Below are positions 60,101 to 64,000 of a stretch of 64,000 nucleotides of DNA, piece after piece. Where the stretch lies: assembly GCA_025642065.1 (NCBI GenBank), contig JAODUP010000707.1:1-64000 (forward strand). The letters run 5' to 3'. Positions within the stretch are counted from its first letter, which is position 1, and every line of letters starts with the position of its first letter. Origin of the DNA: Paralvinella palmiformis. Its lineage: Eukaryota; Annelida; Polychaeta; Terebellida; Alvinellidae. The notes under the pieces are model-generated. The model had not been told where the DNA came from. It did no database searches and worked only from the letters and a program-made list of their open reading frames with translations. The position numbers and the translations under genes are program-made.

Positions 60101-62260
60101 ATTTAAAAAACAGACAGACAGACAGACATATCTCTATATGCAGAAAGATAGACATTGTGACTTATTGGGCACCAAAAGAAAGGCTCCCTTCCGCTCTCAA
60201 CCTAACCATGTCCTTCAGAGTTACCATTTTGACAGTTGCTTACTCTATAATTGTATGCCATGTGTTATGCTGAACTCTGCTTCCATTTATGTTTTGATGA
60301 TGGCTGGCAGTATAGAGAGGCTACATGTACATTCCTCTAGCTGTAGAAAGGATGTGCTTGTTTGTATGATGGATAACTAAAGGTAATTAGTGCTTTATCT
60401 AGATGTGTAAATTGTTTATAGGTATGTGTCTCTCGAACTTTGGGGCATGACTTGATGGGTTTTTGTATTTAAGTTCTGTTGCCTATGCTATTATCATCAG
60501 TGACAAAAGAGAGAGTACAAATATGCGAACAGAGGGTTAAGATTGCTGTGAGCACATGCATGCATTCACACGGACGCACACGCGTGCACACACACAGAGA
60601 TACACACACACACACAAAACACAAGCACACAGAACCTACCTCCATAAAGATATGGTTAGATTCACATGCATGCATATTAAAATATATAGACTGAGACAAA
60701 AACAGCACATAAGCTTATAATAATTCAAGAATTATTTTACAGGTGTGACATCAGGTGGCATTACATGGGAGAAAGATGGCACCTTTCTGTCTCCAACCAA
60801 GTTAAAGAAAAGAGGTCGTTGTTATTATGATGAAAAAGAAGACCTTCATGTGCTTGAGATACACAATGCTACTGACTCAGATGCTGGTGAATACAGCTTT
60901 GATGCGTTCAATGACTACGGCCTCGTGTCTGGCAAATGCACCATAACTGTTGATGGAATGGAGGCTGATAAATATGAAGATGCCGAAGTACATCCAAATT
61001 CAGCACCAAAAGCTGAAACTGTCACCAAAAGAAAGGTTTCACAGGAGACAAAGTCTGTTGCTGCACGAAGAGGTGTTGACAAAGACACTAGATCTCTTCA
61101 TGATAAATCGAGAAAGGCTGAAAATGCACAGATGGACGGATTGGACAGACCGGAGCTTAAGGCGGTCAGTGATCACGATGTCCAGTTTGGCGAGATTGAT
61201 ATTGAAGCAGTAGGTCTAGTGACCGAGGAAGAGATAGGTGAAGCGAGCGTATCACGAAAAGGCATGGCGCCAATGATGGCCATGATGAAATCGAAGAAGG
61301 ATCGGCCGAAAGCTATGACGAAGCCAACTGAAGAAACCCTGACCAAGATTAAGAAGGATGCTGTTGAGGATGTCTGTATGGTCGTCGACCAGAAGGGAAC
61401 AATGGTAGAGAAGACAAAGGCCCACCGAAGAGCCACAGAACAGTCTAGCAGCGAATACGAATCTGAAACTGAGGAGAGTGAATCGGTGTCGGAGGAGACC
61501 TCGGAGAATGAGTCATCATCAACGTCTTCCTCTGCCACATCGGCTGCATCGGATGAGTCATCTGTTAAGGTCACCAAGAAGGTCACCAAGAAAGTAATAA
61601 CAACAGAGTCTGTGGTATCCAGGACGAGTACTGGCAGGAACCAGGAGGATGGAAGACCAAATGAAGCTACTGTTAGTTCACCGACTGATGATAATGATGA
61701 TTTAGAAAAGTTGGAGAAGCAGGGATTGAATGACAGAAGGGTAAAAGATTTGGATGTGGCAGGTACTTCTGAAGACCACAAAGTTGCTGATGCTGGCGAG
61801 CCATTAAGCGACGAGGATGGATCGAAGAAGAAGAAGAAGTGCAAAGAAAAACAGAGCAAACACGATCCGGAAGATAATATCAAGGTTAGGCGCAAGTCCA
61901 AGTCTTCTAAACCGGATCAGTCTGGTGAACATTCTACCTTTACGTCGGAGCAGACGAAAGAGGAGATCAAACTCCAGGCCAAGAATGGCGATGTGTTTAC
62001 CGAATCTAGGGAGAGGACAGAGACTACAGAAACCACAGAATCTACAACCGTGACACAAAATATGAGGCAGAAGGATTCAATAAGGAAGCCGGCAAAGACG
62101 CCAAAGGCAAAGAAAGTTAGCAGCCGAAAGGACACCAAGTCAGCTCTGGAGCTACGCCGCGCTAGAATAATGAGACTCGGTCCTCCACAGATACTGATGT
62201 CACCCGAGTCCCTCATCATTCCAGAGGGCGATGCCATTAGACTGAAATATAAAGTGACAG
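21873..62260 (+). CDS. Giant titin/twitchin-class muscle protein, partial (27 exons placed)
   Basis: Plus-strand gene assembled by matching Ig and FN3 consensus with GT/AG sites; every internal junction has compatible phase. Order in the protein: Ig1, acidic linker, Ig2, FN3 1-12 in a row, K/E linker, FN3 13, acidic linker, FN3 14, linker, Ig3, linker, Ig4, about 410-residue charged linker, start of Ig5. FN3 domains show the core Trp, the DGG turn, Y-x-F-R-V-x-AEN and a terminal KA(K/R)LPF, as in titin, twitchin and projectin. These proteins act as elastic or scaffold elements along thick filaments or across sarcomeres. No kinase domain, start codon or stop is in the window. Twelve adjacent FN3 domains fit neither the FN3-FN3-Ig repeat of twitchin nor titin super-repeats, so I name only the class. 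About 7.7 kb coding. The first exon is frameshifted (see its entry). Confidence 0.9.
22226..22553 (+). repeat. MITE-like element (GAATTGACCCCATG family), copy a
   Basis: Rich in TCAATTCCAATTCC repeats. The middle holds short palindromes made of AGTAGGTACT / AGTACCTACT, and the end is GAATTGACCCCATGTCTGG. Copies b-d are at 23893, 27789 (inverted) and 30803. Confidence 0.8.
23893..24118 (+). repeat. MITE-like element (GAATTGACCCCATG family), copy b
   Basis: Begins CATTTGGTCAATTCTAATTC and ends GAATTGACCCCCTGTCATGG. It shares with the other copies the central GTACT/AGTAC block, CCAAGTAGGATTGTCATGGA, and GATTAATTTGTGGATT. Confidence 0.8.
27359..27532 (+). CDS. Muscle gene exon 2: acidic inter-Ig linker
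   Basis: 58 codons, phase 1 to phase 1, between TGTTACAG and a GTGAGT donor. It encodes a glutamate-rich linker (EKITEEEHSQVEVIKAGRST, then EEVITHIEETEKEVFEE) with no domain fold that I recognise. As a symmetric exon it could be skipped without changing frame. It joins Ig1 to Ig2. Confidence 0.8.
27789..28114 (-). repeat. MITE-like element, copy c (inverted)
   Basis: Starts CACATGGGGTCAAATCAATT and ends AAGTGACCCCATGTCTG, so the terminal inverted repeat CATGGGGTCA is visible at both ends. The centre carries GTAGGTACTCGGAGTACCTA. Confidence 0.85.
28439..28723 (+). CDS. Muscle gene exon 3: Ig domain 2
   Basis: 95 codons, phase 1 to 1 (CTTATCAG acceptor, T|GTAAGA donor). I-set fold landmarks are present: APKITYEARL strand, TGYPQPQVTWYHDD with the core Trp, and SRDTGIYKVVAENVAG. 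Both disulfide cysteines are replaced by Val (LEVNF and YKVVAEN), a paired loss known among titin-type Ig domains. The frame runs to a stop soon after the donor, so retention of the intron would truncate the protein. Confidence 0.92.
28748..29187. repeat. MITE-like element with TACAGTCTARCC inverted termini
   Basis: Starts TACAGTCTAACCTCAC and ends GTGGGGCTAGACTGTA. The 440-bp element is bounded by TA and lies 24 bp downstream of exon 3. The termini resemble pogo/Tigger-type (Tc1-mariner superfamily) elements. It encodes no transposase. Confidence 0.7.
29497..29609 (+). CDS. Muscle gene exon 4: FN3 domain 1, N-terminal half
   Basis: Acceptor CTTTTCAG, phase 1; ends phase 0 at CAG|GTGACG. Encodes SPPSSPRNLHVVEVYKDYII then AWDEPEHTGGDNILGYQ: the Pro-rich A strand, core Trp and GG turn of an FN3. 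Confidence 0.92.
29807..29993 (+). CDS. Muscle gene exon 5: FN3 domain 1, C-terminal half
   Basis: Phase 0 in, phase 1 out (CG|GTATGC). Completes FN3 1 with KLFEGTDYIFRVSAENRVG (tyrosine corner) and the terminal PVKARLPF typical of this protein family. Confidence 0.93.
30127..30233 (+). CDS. Muscle gene exon 6: FN3 domain 2, N-terminal half
   Basis: Phase 1 in, phase 0 out (CAG|GTTAGT). Encodes DPPSCPRNLRVTETNKDYIT then VAWDKPENNGGSDIIQ. The intron falls at the C-C' position, as in FN3 1. Confidence 0.92.
30803..31123 (+). repeat. MITE-like element, copy d
   Basis: Starts CACATGCGGTCAATTCC and ends AAATTGACCCCATGGCTTGG. The central palindromic GTACTCTGAGTAGCTACT-type block and CCAAGTAGGATTGTCATGGA are shared with copies a to c. 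Confidence 0.82.
31677..31775. repeat. (GT)n-(TA)n-(CATA)n compound microsatellite
   Basis: Contiguous (TG)n, (TA)n and (CATA)n tracts in intron 6. Confidence 0.95.
31955..32156 (+). CDS. Muscle gene exon 7: FN3 domain 2, C-terminal half
   Basis: Acceptor GACTCCAG, phase 0; donor G|GTTAGT, phase 1. YIIEKRDATRGG, VAGTVDGNDSSFRCTKLFQG, YLFRVSAENRVGPGQAAEL and the end IAKLPF complete the domain. Confidence 0.93.
32551..32853 (+). CDS. Muscle gene exon 8: complete FN3 domain 3
   Basis: 101 codons, phase 1 to 1. A one-exon FN3: PFPPRNLRAVETNRDYIVIT, WEAPESDGGASITNYVLEKH, ATRLFEGYEYYFQVIAENQV, then PIKAKLPF. Donor G|GTGAGT. Confidence 0.95.
33261..33448 (+). CDS. Muscle gene exon 9: FN3 domain 4, N-terminal two thirds
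   Basis: Phase 1 in, phase 0 out (AAG|GTCAGT). PDRPDNLRVKEYWTDYITVT, WDAPANDGGSPIVGYIVEKR, then GTVGSDVTTFK. The split comes later in the domain than in FN3 1 and 2. Confidence 0.94.
34010..34205 (-). repeat. tRNA-derived SINE (family C)
   Basis: Minus-strand head: TAGCACAGTTAGTAGCATGC with the B box GGGTTCAAATCCC. It is followed by a body ending in a (GTGA)n/(CTCA)n-like simple tail at 33985-34013. Confidence 0.6.
35872..35920. repeat. (TA)n microsatellite
   Basis: About 50 bp of alternating TA, 70 bp before exon 10. Confidence 0.95.
35991..36108 (+). CDS. Muscle gene exon 10: FN3 domain 4, C-terminal part
   Basis: Phase 0 in (ACTTCAG), phase 1 out (CG|GTAATT). IGNLFEGAQYLIRVFAENKV, then ELDMPCKAKMPF. 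Confidence 0.93.
36199..36420. repeat. 36-37-bp tandem repeat, six copies
   Basis: Unit GAAGGCTGATACATATATTT then TATGATTTGCTCTTTT. Copies start near 36199, 36236, 36272, 36308, 36345 and 36381. Lies in intron 10. Confidence 0.92.
36512..36699 (+). CDS. Muscle gene exon 11: FN3 domain 5, N-terminal part
   Basis: Phase 1 in, phase 0 out (AAG|GTGCTT). SPFAPRTLRVIDFNTDYITI, WQPPENDGGAPIKGYIIEKH, then AATVDKDTLSFK. Same length (188 nt) and split point as exons 9 and 13, which suggests these three FN3 units duplicated together. Confidence 0.94.
37847..37904. repeat. MITE-like palindromic element inside a (TA)n tract
   Basis: TTACAGTTAATCTGTATAAT then CAGGTAATATACATATTACC, ending ATACAGATTAACTG, flanked on both sides by (TA)n (37806-37846 and 37905-37988). 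It is a shortened relative of the element at 19131. Confidence 0.75.
37993..38107 (+). CDS. Muscle gene exon 12: FN3 domain 5, C-terminal part
   Basis: The acceptor is an unusual all-AT run followed by TTACAG, with no classical pyrimidine tract. Phase 0 in, phase 1 out (A|GTAAGT). VENLFEGQSYEFRVAAENEC, then QARLPY. Confidence 0.92.
38250..38352 (+). repeat. SINE family D, 3' part
   Basis: TAAATTACAGGCCATATGCG, TCTCCCTCATTTGAGGTAGC and a terminal (ATT)n match the antisense copy at 20893-21122. Confidence 0.6.
38694..38884. repeat. (CACT)n tetranucleotide array
   Basis: About 190 bp of uninterrupted CACT units. All frames are open (LTHS repeats on the plus strand), which explains several long apparent proteins here. 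None is a gene. Confidence 0.97.
38978..39170 (+). repeat. SINE family A, plus-strand near-full copy
   Basis: AATGGTCTAGTTGGTAACG (A box), GGGTTCGAATTTG (B box), GCATATCTGAACGGCGTTTC, TTGCTTCATTACCTTTGGAG, then CACAAAAGTGGCCGTAAAAC followed by ATCATC. Confidence 0.8.
39521..39708 (+). CDS. Muscle gene exon 13: FN3 domain 6, N-terminal part
   Basis: Phase 1 in (TTTGCAG), phase 0 out (CAG|GTATGT). KPSIPRGLRVTDVWIDYISL, WEEPESDGGSPLTGYTIEQR, then ALGADVTSYQ. The following 5.6-kb intron contains the antisense protease gene. Confidence 0.94.
39835..39923. repeat. MITE-like palindromic element, third copy
   Basis: CTGAAATATTCAGGTAATAC at the left and ATACAGATTACCTGAAATAC then TATTAACTGTAAC at the right, adjacent to a (TA)n(GT)n tract, like the copies at 19131 and 37847. 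Confidence 0.6.
39998..40083 (+). repeat. SINE family A, degenerate 3' part
   Basis: GATGTTTCATCTTTCACCCT, CCCATTTAGCCTAGCTATG and CACACAAGAGGCCATACAAC are in the order of the family-A body. Confidence 0.55.
40830..41139 (+). repeat. SINE family B, plus-strand copy
   Basis: Degenerate tRNA-like head (CCTGAGAGTTAGAGCGTGG, GGTCGCGGGTTTGAGGTTC), then CTGTGGCGACTGGTTCACTC and GTTGAGTAACGCTTTGCACC. The 3' end GGTCGCTATATAAATGTCAC runs into ATTATTATT, a 3' end of the kind SINEs borrow from partner LINEs. Confidence 0.75.
41516..41521 (-). terminator. Poly(A) signal AATAAA for the nested protease gene
   Basis: Canonical AATAAA on the minus strand, about 142 bp downstream of the protease stop codon. 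Confidence 0.6.
41663..42099 (-). CDS. Protease exon 3: oxyanion Asn and catalytic Ser
   Basis: Acceptor TTATCCAG at 42100; the leading GA completes a Gly codon. Encodes GVIVVTAAGN (oxyanion hole), SFTNWGPCVDLFAPGVDILS and MSGTSAAAPYVAG with the nucleophile Ser. Ends SPNLLLYVDC and TAA. The usual His after the Pro in GTSxAxPHVAG is Tyr here. Confidence 0.9.
41663..43597 (-). CDS. Subtilisin/proteinase-K-like secreted serine protease (S8), three exons
   Basis: Exons 43597-43391, 42872-42359 and 42099-41663 join in matching phases (0, then 1) with GT/AG sites, giving 385 residues, close to the usual precursor length for proteinase-K-type enzymes. The N-terminus has a short hydrophobic segment (VATLFSTLMV), then an inhibitor-I9-like propeptide (YIPSEYFVGLRPD to SEVKYVEQNA). 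The catalytic triad is Asp144 (YVIDTGID), His176 (DDNGHGTFCAG) and Ser329 (MSGTSAAAP), with oxyanion Asn266 (VTAAGN). The family enzyme is made as a zymogen that cleaves its own propeptide and hydrolyses proteins outside the cell. No stop or frameshift breaks it. The signal peptide is weak, and an AG at ATCTGTCAG (43585-43583) could be an acceptor for an extra upstream exon. Confidence 0.88.
42359..42872 (-). CDS. Protease exon 2: propeptide end, catalytic Asp and His
   Basis: Acceptor CCCTAACCAAG at 42873, donor GTAG|GTATGT. Begins with the end of the propeptide (SEVKYVEQNA), then the mature-like start WGLDRIDQR, YVIDTGIDVNHTEF (Asp), DDNGHGTFCAGII (His), VKVLDKNG and VSMSLGAV. The acceptor's pyrimidine tract appears to be LINE-derived. 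Confidence 0.9.
42873..43342 (-). mobile_element. LINE fragment filling protease intron 1
   Basis: Minus-strand RT coding begins directly after the microsatellite: YSTETALVQVKND, IDQGKPVILVLLNLSAAFDT followed by VDH, then GLSGKVIEWFRSFLEQRSKI. After an internal deletion it continues LITVVHAFVTSHIDYCNSLL, YGISDYNIIRLQQI. The last bases before the acceptor (AAAATGATCTTATTCCCTAA) align with the LINE copy at 55200-55250. CR1/Jockey-type. Confidence 0.8.
43343..43383. repeat. (CA)n microsatellite in protease intron 1
   Basis: About 40 bp of CA on the minus strand, beginning 7 nt after the donor of protease exon 1. Confidence 0.95.
43391..43597 (-). CDS. Protease exon 1: signal segment and I9-like propeptide
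   Basis: Starts at an ATG with an in-frame TAA upstream; ends phase 0 at GAG|GTATTC. 69 residues: hydrophobic VATLFSTLMV, YIPSEYFVGLRPDTQMEWFK and DIKTTKLLHVIGNE, consistent with the beginning of an inhibitor-I9 prodomain. Confidence 0.75.
43800..43910 (+). mobile_element. LINE 3'-UTR fragment
   Basis: Matches the tail of the 55125-55710 LINE almost base for base: TTATTTGGGGTATTATTATA, ATTATTTGTACAG, AGTAAGGGTGCTTTATTAAA, ending in (ATT)n. Confidence 0.85.
44610..44740. repeat. (TA)n-(CA)n compound microsatellite
   Basis: About 40 bp of TA followed by about 85 bp of interrupted CA. Confidence 0.95.
45289..45406 (+). CDS. Muscle gene exon 14: FN3 domain 6, C-terminal part
   Basis: Acceptor TATTTTAG, phase 0; donor G|GTAAGT, phase 1. 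VTNLKEGHDYYFRVYSQNAA, then PVKAKLPF. Completes the domain interrupted by the 5.6-kb intron. Confidence 0.93.
45906..46211 (+). CDS. Muscle gene exon 15: complete FN3 domain 7
   Basis: 102 codons, phase 1 to 1. WDAPESDGGTPITQYHIETC, FDITGLVDGADYYVRIYAEN, end PVKAMKPI. The usual LPF is replaced by KPI. Confidence 0.95.
46587..46892 (+). CDS. Muscle gene exon 16: complete FN3 domain 8
   Basis: 102 codons, phase 1 to 1. PPPAPHSLRVVSTSPYIIQL, VWEQPPLEDEPAIISYIVEM (the DGG turn is replaced by DEP), LIEGEEYYFRVSSQSVFG, end RAKLPF. Confidence 0.94.
47857..48162 (+). CDS. Muscle gene exon 17: complete FN3 domain 9
   Basis: 102 codons, phase 1 to 1, with no Met codon. DKPGTPANLRVTDTNKDHIS, WDAPESDGGSDITNYLIESR, LLDGSDYNFRVKARNAAG, end TAKLPF. 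Sites TTTTAG and G|GTGAGT. Confidence 0.94.
48799..49101 (+). CDS. Muscle gene exon 18: complete FN3 domain 10
   Basis: 101 codons, phase 1 to 1. PPAAPRNLQVTSVNKYEISL, WEVPEFDGGSKLTGYTVEMR, LTEGKEYYFRIRAKNDAG, end KARVPC. Confidence 0.95.
49956..50345. repeat. hAT-like MITE, copy 1 (right end unclear)
   Basis: Begins CAGGGTTCCCACATGTCCTG; the body has many CCTGGAAA motifs and shares CATACATTGA and TTTTTCACAC-type blocks with the copy at 51881. The right terminus is not clear. Confidence 0.5.
50638..50786 (+). CDS. Muscle gene exon 19: FN3 domain 11, N-terminal half
   Basis: Phase 1 in (TCTGTAG), phase 0 out (AAG|GTAACC). VPKEPKNLEVVNTDASSVAI, WQPPEKDGGSPLINYVIEMR, then SAKETKYK. Confidence 0.94.
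50939..51092 (+). CDS. Muscle gene exon 20: FN3 domain 11, C-terminal half
   Basis: Phase 0 in (AATACAG), phase 1 out (G|GTGCGT). IGKVSADTLSYTALDLKEGS, YTFRVKAENIAG, end VKVEARL. Confidence 0.93.
51270..51455 (+). repeat. 186-bp direct duplication, left copy
   Basis: TTTGGAAAAATAATCTGAG to CATTATGATAT, almost identical to 51612-51797 (only a few differences at the left end, such as GTATTTGGTC versus GCATTTGGTA). The spacer is 156 bp. Confidence 0.95.
51612..51797 (+). repeat. 186-bp direct duplication, right copy
   Basis: Second copy of the 51270-51455 segment in the same orientation, in the intron between FN3 11 and FN3 12. Confidence 0.95.
51881..52216. repeat. hAT-like MITE, copy 2
   Basis: Left end CAGGGTTCCCATGCATCCTG and right end CTGTGGGAACC form short terminal inverted repeats. 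The CCTGGAAA-rich ends flank an AT-rich core. There is no coding capacity. Assignment to hAT rests only on the terminal sequence style. Confidence 0.6.
52434..52733 (+). CDS. Muscle gene exon 21: complete FN3 domain 12
   Basis: 100 codons, phase 1 to 1. PPNCPSNLAVSEANKDHVTL, WAAPEKNKTNPIGSYIVEMK (the DGG turn is lost), LEAGEKYEFRVKAKNEAG, end TEPILVQT, which departs from the KAKLPF ending. It is the last of the uninterrupted FN3 run. Confidence 0.93.
52734..54239. other. Intron 21 of the muscle gene
   Basis: AT-rich with a C homopolymer at about 52912-52924 and a (GAT)n tract running into a SINE family-A 3' fragment (54101-54180: CATTTGTGCACTTGGTAGGC then TAAATGGGCCG). No exon recognised. 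Confidence 0.6.
54240..54590 (+). CDS. Muscle gene exon 22: K/E-rich PEVK-like linker
   Basis: 117 codons, phase 1 to 1 (CTTTACAG acceptor, G|GTTTGT donor). Lys and Glu make up well over half of the residues, with recurrent EPK/PKE motifs (KEEEPKKEKAKEEVKEPKQE). No globular domain. It probably forms an extended or elastic charged linker comparable to PEVK or E-rich segments of titin-class proteins. The serine-rich antisense frame is a shadow. As a symmetric exon it could be alternatively spliced. Confidence 0.88.
55125..55710 (+). mobile_element. LINE 3' end (CR1/Jockey-like ORF2 C-terminus and 3'UTR)
   Basis: The best-preserved copy: a continuous 82-codon frame at 55318-55566 (YLCELVSIKKSSRKLRSSSP, FSVAASTLWNRLPANIRNAS, ILKTHLFKVAF) ending TAA. 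It is followed by the 3'UTR (TTATTTGGGGTATTATTATA) and (ATT)n tail. 5'-truncated. Related pieces are at 21485, 42873 and 43800. Confidence 0.88.
55914..56239 (+). CDS. Muscle gene exon 23: FN3 domain 13
   Basis: Phase 1 in (GCTCGCAG), phase 0 out (AAG|GTATGG). LPSAPVDLMVESVSDDNLTV, WSPSPNDGGSAIQHYIIVMR, KEYFIRVYAENSAG, then a short tail SAVKITSEVIK. Confidence 0.94.
57071..57583 (+). CDS. Muscle gene exon 24: acidic linker plus FN3 domain 14
   Basis: 171 codons, phase 0 to 0 (TGTCACAG acceptor, CAA|GTGAGT donor). A linker of about 65 residues rich in Glu and Pro (DEEVEIAEEQVEVMEGKVTE) precedes FN3 14: VPSAPMNLIVKEVNSNSVTL, WDAPIDAGNTEITSYLIVMR (GG turn changed to AGN), GHQYFFRVYAENKIG. FN3 13 and 14 resemble each other (REA.KKKFKKVG), so they are probably a tandem duplication. 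Confidence 0.93.
58041..58161 (+). CDS. Muscle gene exon 25: linker and start of Ig domain 3
   Basis: Phase 0 in (TTATCAG), phase 1 out (G|GTCAGT). PVITAEPQPVTVNEGETIRL then TCRVT: A to B strands of an I-set Ig with the first Cys. Confidence 0.9.
58763..59236 (+). CDS. Muscle gene exon 26: rest of Ig 3, linker, start of Ig 4
   Basis: 158 codons, phase 1 to 1. Ig 3 continues with EVLWLKDGKKL, DIGEYTVQAIN (second Cys replaced by Val). After a linker of about 75 residues, Ig 4 begins: AIEVAPLTTTVSIGDTIKLV then CRIK. Sites ATAACCAG and G|GTATCC. Confidence 0.92.
59237..60742. other. Intron 26 of the muscle gene
   Basis: No repeats matched except a short (CAGA)n stretch at about 60110-60130 and (CA)n-rich DNA at 60565-60615. 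Open frames here look random. Confidence 0.6.
60743..62260 (+). CDS. Muscle gene exon 27: rest of Ig 4, long charged linker, start of Ig 5
   Basis: A 1518-nt exon (506 codons, phase 1 to 1; ATTTTACAG acceptor, G|GTTAGT donor). Ig 4 finishes with GGITWEKDG and DAGEYSFDAFN (second Cys replaced by Phe). A linker of about 410 residues follows: KDRPKAMTKP, a Ser/Glu-rich stretch (SSSEYESETEESESVSEETS, then ENESSSTSSSATSAA), VTKKVTKKV, KKKKKCKEKQSK, and TETTESTTV. It ends with the first strands of Ig 5 (PPQILMSPESLIIPEGDAIR, LKYKV; first Cys replaced by Tyr). The Ser/acidic tract matches the style of casein-kinase-2 targets, an inference. The following exon lies outside the window. Confidence 0.93.
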
Positions 62261-63744
62261 GTTAGTAGTATAGTTTATAGTTATTGTTTATTGTATTGGT
62301 CTTATAAAGCTTGTTGTTATTATATATATCACTTGGATATGTAGAACGAGCCTATCCCTAAGGATGAGTATGTTTATTTTTGTCTGTTCTGAACCATTTT
62401 AACATTACCTCCAATATCTTAGACATTTATGGTTTGATGACATTGTTTGATCCTTACCCAGCATCTTGCTCTCATCTTTGAGTTGTTGAACAGAGGATAG
62501 ATTCCACATGCTGTCAGCCATTACTGTTTGTCGTTTGGAAACACGAAGATTCGCTTGCCTTAGAGTCACGATGTGACTTGGGTGTCATGTTGTTCTGTAT
62601 ACCGCCGATCGTTCACCGAAAATCCACGAATTGTGTGTCAACTGTGCCCGAATTCCAAATGACGTAATTGATTCGCTGGCGGATTTAATTTTGAATAAAT
62701 TATGCAAAAACAATTTCTAAATTCTGAAACTATAAACAAATCACAATCACCGTATGCCACTCTACTGGTATATGATTCCGCCATGTTGATACTTCGCGCA
62801 AACTGTGATCATACCCGACAGTGGGGGGGCTCAGCCTTGATCTGGGTGTACTCATGAATATTCAGTAGGGAATATTAAGAAAGGCCGGTGCCATGTGGAA
62901 TCTCTTCATCTTTCTATGTGCATCATCCATCACAACCCAGCACATCAAGCTATCATTATGTGTATTACTGAACAGACCTTTTAACCAATGGGTGGTTAAA
63001 ACTACACTTTGATAGTAGTTTATCATTGATCAGAATGGATGAATGCCATATTAATTTAAGCCATTCCGTACACGCATTAGAATGCACTCAGTTTGCTTGA
63101 CGGACGGACGCCTGAAAGAAAAGCCTGAACTGGATTTTGATGACATTTTTTTAATTTGTTTTTGCCAAATTTCCTGTTGTTTGGAATACATATTAATAAA
63201 GCCCATGCTACCATATTTTGATGGGAAAAACATATTTTGAGTTAATTTAATCTGATGGCTAAGTAGAAGTAAAGTAAAACTTATATTTCTTTATGTCGGA
63301 CTTTAGCTTCAAAATAGGACAAACAAAGGGTAGCCTCGAACAAACTGAAACTAATCTTTCTTTCTCTTGAAATCTAGCTTCAAAATATGATATATAAATG
63401 CCACTTTGCCACTCTCAATATGGATTTTGTAGCGGCTATGCTAATTGCTGGTTGAACTGGCTTTACATTGGTGTATGCGTGGAATTGTTTGCAAATATTT
63501 TTCACAAAAGTGGCCGTAAAACATCAATCGTCATCATCATGAATGATTTGAATGTATTTTGCAGTGAAAACAAAATTCACATTAATAGTGAATAAATTTC
63601 CATATATAACATAGGAAGAATGTTTGAAATTAAGGAAATATAGTAGGTGCCTTAAAAACAGTCTATCAACCAATAGTAGTAGTACTTTTATTGACATTGT
63701 ATGGGGTGAGAAATGTACATGAAAAGGTTCATTCACACGCACGC

Positions 63745-63797
<53 letters not shown>

Positions 63798-63800
63798 CAT

Positions 63801-63855
<55 letters not shown>

Positions 63856-64000
63856 ATTTAAATGTCCAAATAATTTTTTTATCTTTACATGTCAATGCAC
63901 TATTTTGTATCATTTAAATATCTTTAGTTCAGATTAATGTTTTGCTACACAGGGTCGATGTAGTTTCATAATCTGTTTGCTTGAAGAGGGTACTGATGTC
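62261..64000. other. Intron 27 (partial), runs off the window
   Basis: No exon recognised. Contains a SINE family-A 3' fragment (63495-63540: CACAAAAGTGGCCGTAAAAC then ATCAATCGTCATC) and a large (CA)n-(TA)n tract at 63736-63851. Confidence 0.7.
63736..63851. repeat. (CA)n-(TA)n compound microsatellite
   Basis: Interrupted (CA)n of about 80 bp followed by (TA)n of about 34 bp. It generates spurious frames on both strands. Confidence 0.95.

Noticed and set aside
61173..61901. 242-codon minus-strand frame rich in Ser and Phe
   Set aside because: Shadow of the Ser/Glu-rich linker in muscle exon 27. The plus-strand frame continues through Ig domains on both sides and has correct splice sites.
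1..64000. CRISPR arrays, bacterial operons or prophage
   Set aside because: The tandem repeats here (82, 36, 4 and 2 bp units) lack unique spacers, and the window is clearly eukaryotic with spliced genes.

Overview
The window looks like AT-rich, repeat-dense animal genomic DNA, probably from a lophotrochozoan and most likely a mollusc. That is inferred from intron-split Ig/FN3 muscle-protein exons, a proteinase-K-like S8 gene, many tRNA-derived SINEs, LINE fragments, MITE-like elements and long (TA)n/(CA)n/(CACT)n tracts. The species cannot be named from sequence alone.

Region 1 (1-21872) is mostly transposon debris and microsatellites. At 2060-4998 lies a decayed LINE whose endonuclease half reads on the minus strand and whose reverse-transcriptase half reads on the plus strand, with a SINE inserted in the RT half. 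A small acidic open frame on the minus strand (5164-5007) ends at a perfect splice donor and may be the first coding exon of an unidentified gene. CpG-rich segments at 6090-6460 and 7440-8205, the second ending in a strong plus-strand donor, are the best candidates for promoter and 5'UTR exon DNA.

Region 2 (21873-62260) is one giant plus-strand gene of the titin/twitchin class. I could place 27 exons (about 7.7 kb coding, about 2570 residues), with compatible intron phases throughout: Ig, acidic linker, Ig, twelve consecutive FN3 domains, a K/E-rich linker, FN3, acidic linker, FN3, linker, Ig, linker, Ig, a long Ser/Glu-rich linker, and the first strand of another Ig where the window's exons stop. 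The gene continues past the right edge, and its 5' end is not proven. The first recognised Ig exon carries an apparent one-base deletion and has LINE-derived sequence against its acceptor.

Region 3 is nested inside the 5.6-kb intron that splits FN3 number 6. It holds an apparently intact minus-strand gene for a secreted subtilisin/proteinase-K-like serine protease (43597-41663, three exons, 385 residues, complete catalytic triad, poly(A) signal). Its first intron consists almost entirely of a (CA)n tract plus a LINE fragment.

The introns host at least five SINE families, pieces of CR1/Jockey-like LINEs, several MITE-like families with terminal inverted repeats, and tandem repeats of 82 bp, 36 bp and 4 bp. 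No true tRNA, rRNA, CRISPR or prokaryotic feature was seen.
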